Shown in pieces: positions 17,926 through 25,329 of a stretch of 42,404 nucleotides of DNA. Each line of letters opens with the position of its first letter. The stretch's first letter is position 1. Where the stretch lies: NCBI GenBank assembly GCA_902519075.1, contig CABYIO010000009.1, positions 1 to 42,404 on the forward strand. The letters run 5' to 3'. The notes under the pieces are model-generated. The model did no database searches, was not told where the DNA came from, and saw only the letters and a program-made list of their open reading frames with translations. Made by a program: the position numbers and the translations under genes. The DNA is from an uncultured Bacteroidota bacterium. Its GTDB lineage: Bacteria; Bacteroidota; Bacteroidia; Flavobacteriales; Flavobacteriaceae.

Positions 17926-18210
17926 ATGGAAATAGTGGACAACAATTTTTTAAGACAATTTGAAACCAAAGTTGTTGGTGGATTAGCAATTATCGAGTAT
18001 TCTGTACAGGAAAGAAAGATTTTCTTAACTAAAATTTTCGTTCCTGAAATAAAGTCTAAAGATGACTTTTCCGAAAAATTTATTTCAGAAGTTTTAGAAA
18101 TTATCCGAGACAGGAATATAAGTGTTGTTCCAACAGCTGCAATTATAACAAAGTTTATCAGAAAAAACAGAAAGTACAAGTCCCTACTACCAGTTGGAAT
18201 AAGAATATAA
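17926..18210 (+). CDS. Acetyltransf_CG (COG2388-type) small GNAT-like protein
   Basis: 94 residues. The stretch GGLAIIEYSVQERKIFLTKIFVPE and the C-terminal NISVVPTAAIITKFIRKNRKYKS follow the pattern of the small GCN5-related N-acetyltransferase family (eukaryote-like YidJ/GTLF3-type, COG2388). In most members the two blocks flank an acetyl-CoA-binding loop of RGRGIA type. Here that position reads KSKDDFSEKFISEVL with no GxG, so cofactor binding is doubtful. The last 24 bp overlap the 3' end of the convergent mtaB gene. Possibly a catalytically inactive or repurposed GNAT. Confidence 0.75.
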   Translation: MEIVDNNFLRQFETKVVGGLAIIEYSVQERKIFLTKIFVPEIKSKDDFSEKFISEVLEIIRDRNISVVPTAAIITKFIRKNRKYKSLLPVGIRI

Positions 18211-19551
18211 ATATTGCTTTTCCTTCTTCGGTTTTTTTTCGCTTAATTTAATTCGTACAAAGCCATCATTATCAATTTCTATGAGCTTAGCTTGAACAAT
18301 CTTATTTGATAGCTTAGGATTCCATGGATGTCTAACCTTTACATAATTGTCCGTATATCCGTAAATATATCCAAGTTTATTCTCAGACTCAAATAAAACA
18401 GGTCTAACTCTATTAATTTGAGAATTATAAAATATTCTGCGCTTTTTTTCGGAAAGAGATCTCAGCATTTTACTTCTTTGATATCTAACATTTTTAGGTA
18501 CAGGATCAAGCATATTTGAAGCTTCGGTATTATCTCTTTCTGAATATGAAAAAACATGCAAATATGAAATATCTAAATTTAATAAAAAACTATAAGTTTC
18601 CTGAAAGTCTGAATCAGTTTCACCAGGAAAGCCAACAATCACATCTACACCAATACATACATTGTTAATCTTTGAGTGAATATATCTAATCCTATCTTCA
18701 TAAAGCTCTTTTTTGTATCGCCTCTTCATTAATCCTAATATCTTATTCGAACCGCTTTGCAATGGAATATGAAAATGAGGTACAAATAAGTTACTAAATG
18801 CAACAAAATCAATTATATCGTTTTTTAATAGATTAGGCTCAATTGATGAAATTCTAAACCTATTAATGTTTTTTGTTAAATCTAATTCTTTTATTAACTC
18901 AAGGAAGGTAGTTTTATGCTTCTTGTTACCAAATTCACCTTTGCCATAATCACCAATATTTACGCCTGTTAAAATAATTTCTTTTATGTCTTTTGACGCA
19001 ATTTCAGAAACATTCATTTTAATATTTTCAAGATTATCACTTCTAGAAATACCCCTAGCATTTGGAATTGTACAATATGTGCATTTGTAGTCACAACCGT
19101 CCTGAACTTTTAAAAATGATCTTGTTCTTTCATCAACTGAGTAACTACTTTCATATTTATTAACATCATTAATATCACAGGAATAAACAAAGCTATTTGC
19201 TTTATCAAGTTGACCAACATAATCGATTGCATTAAATTTTTCATTTGCCCCTAACACCAAATCAACACCAGGGATCTCAGATATGGATTTAGGCTTAAGC
19301 TGAGCATAACATCCTACAACAATATTAAACGCATTTGGGTTATTTTTTTTTGCTCTGTTTAAAACATTTTTAAACTTTTTGTCAGCATTATCAGTAACAG
19401 AGCATGTATTAATCACATAAAAATCTGCTTTTTTCGAAAAATCCGTTAATTCAAAACCATTTTCTACAAATGATCTTGCAATTGTTGAAGTTTCTGTGAA
19501 ATTTAACTTACAACCTAGGGTGTAAAAAGCGACTTTTTTCTTTGTTGACAT
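18187..19551 (-). CDS. mtaB: tRNA t6A37 methylthiotransferase MtaB
   Basis: 454-residue radical-SAM methylthiotransferase converting t6A37 to ms2t6A37 in tRNAs reading ANN codons. The N-terminal UPF0004 domain has the three cluster cysteines (TLGCKLN, NTCSVT, GCYAQ). The radical SAM motif is CDYKCTYC (about 150), followed by TIPNARG, which points to MtaB rather than MiaB or RimO. HFHIPLQSGSNKILGLMKRRY and a C-terminal TRAM-like region follow, with a Lys-rich tail. Start ATG at 19551. Its 3' end overlaps the GNAT-like gene by 24 bp in convergent orientation. Confidence 0.95.
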   Translation of the reverse strand: MSTKKKVAFYTLGCKLNFTETSTIARSFVENGFELTDFSKKADFYVINTCSVTDNADKKFKNVLNRAKKNNPNAFNIVVGCYAQLKPKSISEIPGVDLVLGANEKFNAIDYVGQLDKANSFVYSCDINDVNKYESSYSVDERTRSFLKVQDGCDYKCTYCTIPNARGISRSDNLENIKMNVSEIASKDIKEIILTGVNIGDYGKGEFGNKKHKTTFLELIKELDLTKNINRFRISSIEPNLLKNDIIDFVAFSNLFVPHFHIPLQSGSNKILGLMKRRYKKELYEDRIRYIHSKINNVCIGVDVIVGFPGETDSDFQETYSFLLNLDISYLHVFSYSERDNTEASNMLDPVPKNVRYQRSKMLRSLSEKKRRIFYNSQINRVRPVLFESENKLGYIYGYTDNYVKVRHPWNPKLSNKIVQAKLIEIDNDGFVRIKLSEKKPKKEKQYLYSYSNW

Positions 19552-19611
19552 ATAAAACTTCTAAAAGGATTGTAAATTTACGACTAATTATGTTTCTCAA
19601 AAAAATAAAGC

Positions 19612-21207
19612 TTGATATTTAAACAAAAAATATTCCCGATAATATTAGCAATACTTATATCCATTTGCTCTTGCGAAAACAAAAATTTAATTGATGAAAG
19701 CACTGTATTTAGATATAATGAGCATAAAAATATTAATTCGTTAGATCCAATTTTTGCTAAAGATATTGCAAACATACAAGCTGTAAACCAACTATTTAAT
19801 GGGCTTGTAGAAATGGATAATAAATTAAATGTGGTCCCATCCATAGCAAAAAGTTGGGAAATTTCAGAAAATGGTAAAATTTATTCTTTTAAAATTGATA
19901 CAACAGTAAAGTTTCATCCTCATCCTAAACTTAAGAAAAGAAACGTTACTGCGTATGATTTTGAATATAGTTTTAACAGATTATTAGATCCTAAAAACGC
20001 ATCTCCAGGAAGATGGGTCTTCGATAAAGTAGATAATTTCAAAGCGAAAAATGATTCAATATTTGAAATCGAACTAAAATTTCCATTTAATGCTTTTTTA
20101 GGTATACTTACCATGAAATATTGCTCAGTCGTTCCTAAAGATATTGTGGAGTATTACGATGAAGATTTTAGATCAAATCCAATCGGTACAGGACCTTTTA
20201 AATTCAAGAGATGGGAAGAAAATATCAAGCTAGTTTTGAGAAAAAACAATGATTATTTCCAAAGGGATCTTAATGGATCGCAATTACCTTACCTAGAGGC
20301 GGTTTCGGTTACCTTTCTTCCAGAAAAACAAAGTGAATTTTTACAGTTGGTAAAAGGTGAAGTTGATTTTATTTCTGGACTTGACAACTCTTATAAGGAC
20401 GAAATAATAAATATTTATGGTGAGTTAAACAGAAATTATGAAAATAAAATTAAAATGTTACGTGGTCCATACCTAAACACTGAATATTTAGCTTTTTTTA
20501 TGGAATCCGAAAAAAATGAAATTAAATCAGATTTGATAAGAAAAGCTATAAATATTGGATTTGATAAAAGAAAGATGATAAAATTTCTAAGAAACGGTGT
20601 TGGTATTCCTGCAAATGCTGGATTTATTCCGATTGGATTACCAGGTTATAAAGAATTTAATATTAATAAATATAATCCAGAACTTGCAAAAAGTTATGTT
20701 AAGAGATTTAAAGAGAAATTTAATGTATCACCCTCTCTCAGGCTTACAACATCCAGTAATTATCTAGATTTTTGTGAATTTATTCAAAAAGAACTTGAAA
20801 AGTTGGGTATTGAAATTATTATAGATGTCATTCCTGGATCTGCATTAAAACAAGCTAAAGCTAACGGAAAATTAGACTTCTTTAGAGCAAGTTGGATTGC
20901 TGATTACCCTGATGCTGAAAACTACCTATCTCTATTCTACAGCAAAAATTTTGCTCCAAATGGACCAAATTATACTCATTTCAGCGATTACGAATATGAT
21001 AAAATCTATGAAAATTCGTTAAAAGAAACTAATCCCGAAAAATCTAAGTCGATCTACTCTAAGCTAGATTCGATAATCTCATCTAAATCTATTATAGTTC
21101 CATTGTTTTATGATGAAGTGATAAGGTTTGTTTCTAAAAATGTAGTTGGAATGGAAATAAATGCAACTAATCTATTAGATTTAAGAAAGGTTAAAAAAAA
21201 TAATTAA
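19612..21207 (+). CDS. ABC transporter substrate-binding lipoprotein, SBP family 5
   Basis: 531 residues. Lipoprotein signal MIFKQKIFPIILAILISICSC, with the Cys of ICSC the likely lipidation site, then a family 5 (oligopeptide/nickel-type) extracellular binding domain. Visible parts are FNGLVEMDNKLNVVPSIAKSWEISENGKIYSFKI near the N-terminus, NPIGTGPFKFKRW in the middle and LDFFRASWIADYPDAENYLSLFYS near the C-terminus. The start is a TTG preceded by a stop two codons upstream. A nearby ATG (19590) is out of frame and ends after ten codons, so TTG is the only start that keeps the signal. No permease or ATPase genes are adjacent. The stop overlaps that of the convergent acetyltransferase (TTAA). 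Confidence 0.9.
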   Translation: MIFKQKIFPIILAILISICSCENKNLIDESTVFRYNEHKNINSLDPIFAKDIANIQAVNQLFNGLVEMDNKLNVVPSIAKSWEISENGKIYSFKIDTTVKFHPHPKLKKRNVTAYDFEYSFNRLLDPKNASPGRWVFDKVDNFKAKNDSIFEIELKFPFNAFLGILTMKYCSVVPKDIVEYYDEDFRSNPIGTGPFKFKRWEENIKLVLRKNNDYFQRDLNGSQLPYLEAVSVTFLPEKQSEFLQLVKGEVDFISGLDNSYKDEIINIYGELNRNYENKIKMLRGPYLNTEYLAFFMESEKNEIKSDLIRKAINIGFDKRKMIKFLRNGVGIPANAGFIPIGLPGYKEFNINKYNPELAKSYVKRFKEKFNVSPSLRLTTSSNYLDFCEFIQKELEKLGIEIIIDVIPGSALKQAKANGKLDFFRASWIADYPDAENYLSLFYSKNFAPNGPNYTHFSDYEYDKIYENSLKETNPEKSKSIYSKLDSIISSKSIIVPLFYDEVIRFVSKNVVGMEINATNLLDLRKVKKNN

Positions 21208-21626
21208 AGATATTTTTTCATTACTACGTTATTAATTTCAAAACCATTTCTAGCATAGAAATTAACCAAAGTTTCTTTACAAAAAAGTGTAATTCTGTAA
21301 CAACCTTTATTTTTAGCTACTTTAATTAACTCTTTTATCAGAGACACACCTATCATCTTACCCCTAACTTCTGAATCAACAACAATATCTTCAATATGTC
21401 CAGCTACTTCTCCTCTTACCTTATTTTCAATAACAACACTTCCATATGCAACGATTTTATCATTATATAAGCCAACTACTGAGTTTGAACTGGTATTATT
21501 AATAAAATCACTCCAAGCTTTGTCTTTATCTACAGTTGAAATATCCATATTTTTCAACTGATTTAATAAAAGAAAAACTTGATCTAAATCCTTTCTTTCA
21601 ATATTTCTAAATATAACTTTTGACAT
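21204..21626 (-). CDS. GNA1-like GNAT N-acetyltransferase
   Basis: 140 residues, a single GNAT domain. GHIEDIVVDSEVRGKMIG, then GCYRITLFCKETLVNFYARNGFE closely parallel the eukaryotic glucosamine-6-phosphate N-acetyltransferase GNA1. In the human enzyme I recall GHVEDVVVSDECRGKQLG and [21 protein letters not shown]. The RGKxIG form of the CoA loop, with a non-Gly at the fourth position, is shared with GNA1. Acetylation of GlcN6P is therefore an inference; bacteria normally use GlmU on GlcN-1-P. Start ATG at 21626, 36 nt after the rpmE terminator hairpin. The stop overlaps that of the binding-protein gene. Confidence 0.85.
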   Translation of the reverse strand: MSKVIFRNIERKDLDQVFLLLNQLKNMDISTVDKDKAWSDFINNTSSNSVVGLYNDKIVAYGSVVIENKVRGEVAGHIEDIVVDSEVRGKMIGVSLIKELIKVAKNKGCYRITLFCKETLVNFYARNGFEINNVVMKKYL

Positions 21627-21655
21627 TTGAAAAATTCATGATTTAAGATAAATGT

Positions 21656-21690
21656 AAAAAAAAAGCCTCTCAATTATATTTAAGAGGCTT
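21656..21690 (-). terminator. Intrinsic terminator after rpmE
   Basis: Perfect 8-bp stem AAGCCTCT (21663-21670) / AGAGGCTT (21683-21690) with a 12-nt loop. On the minus strand it runs straight into a T tract (complement of A21656-21664). It lies 20 nt after the rpmE stop and 36 nt before the start of the next minus-strand gene. Confidence 0.92.
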
Positions 21691-21710
21691 AATAATTTCT
21701 TTAAACAATA

Positions 21711-21965
21711 TTATTTTTTGTTGAATTTAGCATACTTAGTTTTGAACTTATCAATTCTACCTGCAGTGTCAACCAACTTAGCTTTTCCTGTATAGTATGG
21801 ATGAGAAGTTCTTGAAATTTCTAACTTTACTAGAGGATAATCTACTCCTTCAACAGAAACAGTTTCACTTGTCTGTGCAGTCGATTTAGCTAAAAAAATA
21901 TCATTGTTAGACATGTCTTTGAACGCAACAAGTCTATAATTTTCAGGGTGTATACCTTTTTTCAT
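21711..21965 (-). CDS. rpmE: 50S ribosomal protein bL31, type B (zinc-free)
   Basis: 84 residues when started at the ATG at 21965 (MKKGIHPENYRLVAFKDMSN). The 16 extra residues in the ORF track are upstream sequence that overlaps the promoter. It contains EISRTSHPYYTGKAKLVDTAGRIDKF, the signature of bL31. The four zinc-binding cysteines of type A bL31 are absent, which identifies the C-minus (type B) form. It forms part of the inter-subunit bridge near the central protuberance. It has its own promoter at 21984-22013 and its own intrinsic terminator. Confidence 0.96.
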   Translation of the reverse strand: MKKGIHPENYRLVAFKDMSNNDIFLAKSTAQTSETVSVEGVDYPLVKLEISRTSHPYYTGKAKLVDTAGRIDKFKTKYAKFNKK

Positions 21966-21983
21966 TTCAGTGATTTTGAGGTG

Positions 21984-22013
21984 CAAATTTATTGATTTTT
22001 TAATATTAAACAA
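21984..22013 (-). promoter_or_regulatory. Bacteroidota-type promoter for rpmE
   Basis: On the minus strand TTG (22013-22011), a 19-bp spacer, then TAAATTTG (21991-21984), a TAnnTTTG match. The rpmE ATG follows 18 bp later. Confidence 0.75.
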
Positions 22014-22057
22014 TAATTGACTAAAATTAATTTAATTTTTATGGAGTATCGTTTTTG

Positions 22058-22065
22058 TATATTTG
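22058..22065 (+). promoter_or_regulatory. Putative -7 element for the DUF4199 operon
   Basis: TATATTTG, identical to the -7 boxes of the tRNA-Met and rpmH genes, 18 bp before the ATG at 22084. No clear TTG at 19-20 bp upstream. Confidence 0.55.
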
Positions 22066-22083
22066 ATGCAAATATGAAAAATT

Positions 22084-22599
22084 ATGGAAACTAACCTAAA
22101 GAAAAATACGATTGATCTAGGCGTTAAACTGGGAACACTTCTCTTTATAGTTACAGCTGTAATTTATGTTATAGATATAAAATTATTTACCAATTTTACT
22201 ACAATGCTAGCCTACATGATACCAGCGCTCGCATTTAGCATATATTCTGTTATTAGCGCAAGGAAGCTTCAAAATCAGATAATATCTTTCAAAGAGGCAT
22301 TTATAGCATATTTTTTATGCATCGCTATTGGATATTTAATAGTAACAATGGGGAATATTGCACTTTTTAAGTTTATTGATCCAGGTGCAGCAGATCTAAT
22401 CCATGAGGAAATAATGATAGCATCAAAAGAAATGCTTGAAAATTTTGGCACCCCATCTGATGTTGTTTCTGCTACTATGGATGAAATGCAAAATAATCAT
22501 TCCTTTTCTTATCCTGCTATTTTTCAAAATTATGCTAATGCACTATTAAGAAATGCTATTTTCGGCCTAATTATCGCTGGAATCTTTAAAAAATCATAA
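22084..22599 (+). CDS. DUF4199 family membrane protein
   Basis: 171 residues with four predicted transmembrane segments (about 15-32, 40-58, 75-95 and 150-168). The arrangement of segments, the ARKLQNQIISFKEAFIAYF loop and the long extramembrane stretch between helices 3 and 4 (about 98-148) match DUF4199, a Bacteroidota family of unknown function. It is the first gene of a co-directional run with GT2, phosphosugar mutase and ABC exporter genes. It ends 6 bp before the GT2 start. Its role may be envelope-related, inferred from context only. Confidence 0.8.
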   Translation: METNLKKNTIDLGVKLGTLLFIVTAVIYVIDIKLFTNFTTMLAYMIPALAFSIYSVISARKLQNQIISFKEAFIAYFLCIAIGYLIVTMGNIALFKFIDPGAADLIHEEIMIASKEMLENFGTPSDVVSATMDEMQNNHSFSYPAIFQNYANALLRNAIFGLIIAGIFKKS

Positions 22600-22605
22600 T
22601 ATTTA

Positions 22606-23553
22606 ATGAATATTTCTGTAGTCATACCTCTTTTAAATGAAAAAGAATCTCTAAGAGAATTAACCGATTCTATTTTAGATGTTATGAAAAGTTATAACTT
22701 TTCGTATGAAATCATTTTCATTGATGATGGCAGTAGTGACAAATCATGGGATATTATAGAAGAACTTTCATCTAAATCAAACACAATAAAAGGGATAAAA
22801 TTTCACAGAAATTACGGAAAATCTCAGGCACTTCATGCAGGATTTCTAAAGTCCCAAGGACAAGTAGTTTTTACAATGGATGCTGACCTTCAGGATGATC
22901 CAAGGGAAATTCCTGCCATGTATGATATGATAATGAATGATGATTTTGATATTGTCTCGGGTTGGAAGAAAAAAAGATTTGATTCGGTGATATTTAAAAA
23001 TATACCTTCAAAAATTTTCAATTTTGCCGCTAGGACTACATCAGGAATAAAGCTAAATGATTTTAACTGTGGATTAAAAGCTTTTAAAAAAGGTGTTATT
23101 AAGAGTATTAATGTTTATGGTGAGATGCACAGATACATTCCCATTCTTGCAAAAAACGAAGGTTATAAAAAAATTGGAGAAAAAATTGTCAACCATAGAG
23201 CTAGAAAATATGGAAAAACAAAATTTGGACCTAGTAGGTTTTTATACGGTTTTCTTGACCTCTTAACCATATGGTTTATTTCAAGTTTTGGAAAACGACC
23301 AATGCATTTGTTTGGTTCACTAGGACTTGTTTTAATTACAACAGGATTTTTATTTGCGGCTTATCTAGGCTACGATAAAATAATCCTTAATCCTGGTGGA
23401 AGACTTATCACTGAAAGACCAGAGTTTTATATCAGTTTGGTTACTATGATTATCGGTAGTCAGTTCTTCTCAATGGGTTTTATAGGTGAACTAATGCTGA
23501 AAAGCATCAATCAAAAACCTCAGTACATAATCCAAAAGCAAACAAATTTGTGA
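22606..23553 (+). CDS. GT2 family glycosyltransferase, DPM/GtrB-like
   Basis: 315 residues. A GT-A nucleotide-sugar-binding domain carries VVIPLLNEKESL at the N-terminus, FIDDGSSDKSW near 40, and the metal-binding MDADLQDDP near 91. DFNCGLKAFKK (about 155) and the HRYIPILAKNEGYK region follow, as in dolichol-phosphate-mannose-synthase-like enzymes. Two C-terminal transmembrane helices (about 230-255 and 275-305) place it at the inner membrane. It probably transfers a sugar to a polyprenyl phosphate or lipid; the donor and acceptor cannot be read from sequence. It lies 6 nt after DUF4199 and is probably co-transcribed. Confidence 0.9.
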   Translation: MNISVVIPLLNEKESLRELTDSILDVMKSYNFSYEIIFIDDGSSDKSWDIIEELSSKSNTIKGIKFHRNYGKSQALHAGFLKSQGQVVFTMDADLQDDPREIPAMYDMIMNDDFDIVSGWKKKRFDSVIFKNIPSKIFNFAARTTSGIKLNDFNCGLKAFKKGVIKSINVYGEMHRYIPILAKNEGYKKIGEKIVNHRARKYGKTKFGPSRFLYGFLDLLTIWFISSFGKRPMHLFGSLGLVLITTGFLFAAYLGYDKIILNPGGRLITERPEFYISLVTMIIGSQFFSMGFIGELMLKSINQKPQYIIQKQTNL

Positions 23554-23619
23554 TTAATTTAACAACTTATCTACAAAAGATTCTCTTCTATAAGTATAAT
23601 TTTGAAGTCAATTTATTGT

Positions 23620-25329
23620 ATGAATAATATTGTAAAAAAAAATATTGAAGAGTGGTCAAATTACCCTTTTTGTGAAGAAACCCAAAATAAACTAAATCAT
23701 TTAAAAAATGATAAGGTTAAATTATCTGATGCTTTCTATAGAAATTTAGAATTTGGAACAGGTGGAATGAGGGGGTTAATGGGTATAGGAACAAACAGAA
23801 TAAATAAATATACAATTGGAAAAAATACTCAGGGAATTTCAAACTTTATAAACAGCAATTACCATGATAATAAATCAGTTGTTATTGCTTATGATTGCAG
23901 GAATAATAGCAGTGAATTAGCAAAAATTGTTGCTGAAGTTTTTTCTGCTAATGAAATCAAAGTTTATCTCTTCTCGTCTTTAAGACCAACACCTGAGCTT
24001 TCATATGCGGTCAGAAAATTAAAATGTTTATGTGGAATCGTTTTAACAGCCTCACACAATCCTCCTGAGTATAATGGATTCAAAGTATATTGGAAAGATG
24101 GAGGACAAATAGTCCCACCCATCGATAATTTTTTAATATCCGAAATTGAAAAATTAAAATTCAAAGAAGTAAATTTTAATTCTAAACCAGAATTAATCGA
24201 AATAATAGATGAAGAAATCGATAAACCATTTATTAATATCTGCTTAGAGAATGCAATAAACAAAGATGTCAAAAATAGAAATAACAGTAACATTATATTC
24301 ACTGCTTTGCATGGCACAGCATCTACCATAATCCGAACATTGCTAAATAAAGCAGGATATAAGAATATTAGTTATGTAGAATCTCAAATGATTGCTGATG
24401 GTAATTTCAGCACGGTTAAATCCCCAAATCCTGAGGAAATTGAGTCATTAGACCTAGCCTTAAAACTTGGTGATAAAGAAAAAGCAGACATAGTCATAGG
24501 TACAGATCCAGATGCTGACAGACTGGGTGTAGCAATTAGAAACTTAAAAAATAATTTAACGTTGATTAATGGTAATCAACTAATGGTTTTAATGTTTAAC
24601 TATGTTCTTGATAAAAAGAAATCTGAAAAAACATTGAATAAAAATCATTTTGTGGCATCAACAATAGTTTCTACTCCAATGATTAAAAATATTGCAAAAT
24701 ACTATAATGTTGATTTTAAATTAAGCCTAACAGGTTTTAAATGGATTGCTAAAATGATAGAAGATTTTCCTGATCAAAAATTTTTGATTGGTGGAGAAGA
24801 AAGTTTTGGTTTAATGATTGGTGATGCTGTTAGAGATAAAGATGCTTTAACTGCAAGCTTAGCCGCTTGTGAAATGATATCTTACTACAAACAAAAAAAT
24901 TCTTCAGTTTTCAAAGAGTTAATAAAACTTTATTGCCTTCACGGTTTTTACAAGGAAAAATTAGTTTCAATAGTTAAAAACGGAGAAAAGGGACAAGATG
25001 AAATAAAAAAAATAATTAATGGTTTTAGAAAAAAACCTCTTGATTATATTTCAGAATCTAAGGTTAAGTATTTTTGTGATTATTCAATTTCATTAAAGAA
25101 AAATTTAATTAGTGGTGTCTCTGAAAATATTATTTTACCTAAATCGAATGTTATTGAATTTGAATCAGATGATGGTTGTAAGATAATTTTAAGGCCAAGT
25201 GGTACTGAGCCAAAAATTAAAATGTATATATCTGTAAATGAAGATTTAAACAGTATTGATGAATTTGAAAAAGTTGATAAAATCCTGAATGATAAGATTG
25301 AAAAAATAATTAAAAGTATTGATTTATGA
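23620..25329 (+). CDS. Phosphosugar mutase (phosphoglucomutase/phosphomannomutase)
   Basis: 569 residues from the ATG at 23620; the ORF track begins six codons earlier at a TTG. It interconverts hexose 1- and 6-phosphates through an active-site phosphoserine. Visible elements are FGTGGMRGLMG near 45, the catalytic loop LTASHNPPEYNGFK (Ser near 143), metal-binding GTDPDADRLGV near 293, sugar-binding GGEESFGL near 391 and the phosphate-binding RPSGTEPKIKMY near 525. It matches the long PgcA-type subgroup. The TGA overlaps the ATG of the ABC exporter (ATGA). It may supply sugar-1-phosphate precursors for the GT2 pathway. Confidence 0.95.
   Translation: MNNIVKKNIEEWSNYPFCEETQNKLNHLKNDKVKLSDAFYRNLEFGTGGMRGLMGIGTNRINKYTIGKNTQGISNFINSNYHDNKSVVIAYDCRNNSSELAKIVAEVFSANEIKVYLFSSLRPTPELSYAVRKLKCLCGIVLTASHNPPEYNGFKVYWKDGGQIVPPIDNFLISEIEKLKFKEVNFNSKPELIEIIDEEIDKPFINICLENAINKDVKNRNNSNIIFTALHGTASTIIRTLLNKAGYKNISYVESQMIADGNFSTVKSPNPEEIESLDLALKLGDKEKADIVIGTDPDADRLGVAIRNLKNNLTLINGNQLMVLMFNYVLDKKKSEKTLNKNHFVASTIVSTPMIKNIAKYYNVDFKLSLTGFKWIAKMIEDFPDQKFLIGGEESFGLMIGDAVRDKDALTASLAACEMISYYKQKNSSVFKELIKLYCLHGFYKEKLVSIVKNGEKGQDEIKKIINGFRKKPLDYISESKVKYFCDYSISLKKNLISGVSENIILPKSNVIEFESDDGCKIILRPSGTEPKIKMYISVNEDLNSIDEFEKVDKILNDKIEKIIKSIDL

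Noticed and set aside
23964-24329. 121-aa minus-strand ORF
   Set aside because: It is antisense to the conserved catalytic region of the phosphosugar mutase, with no domain resemblance.
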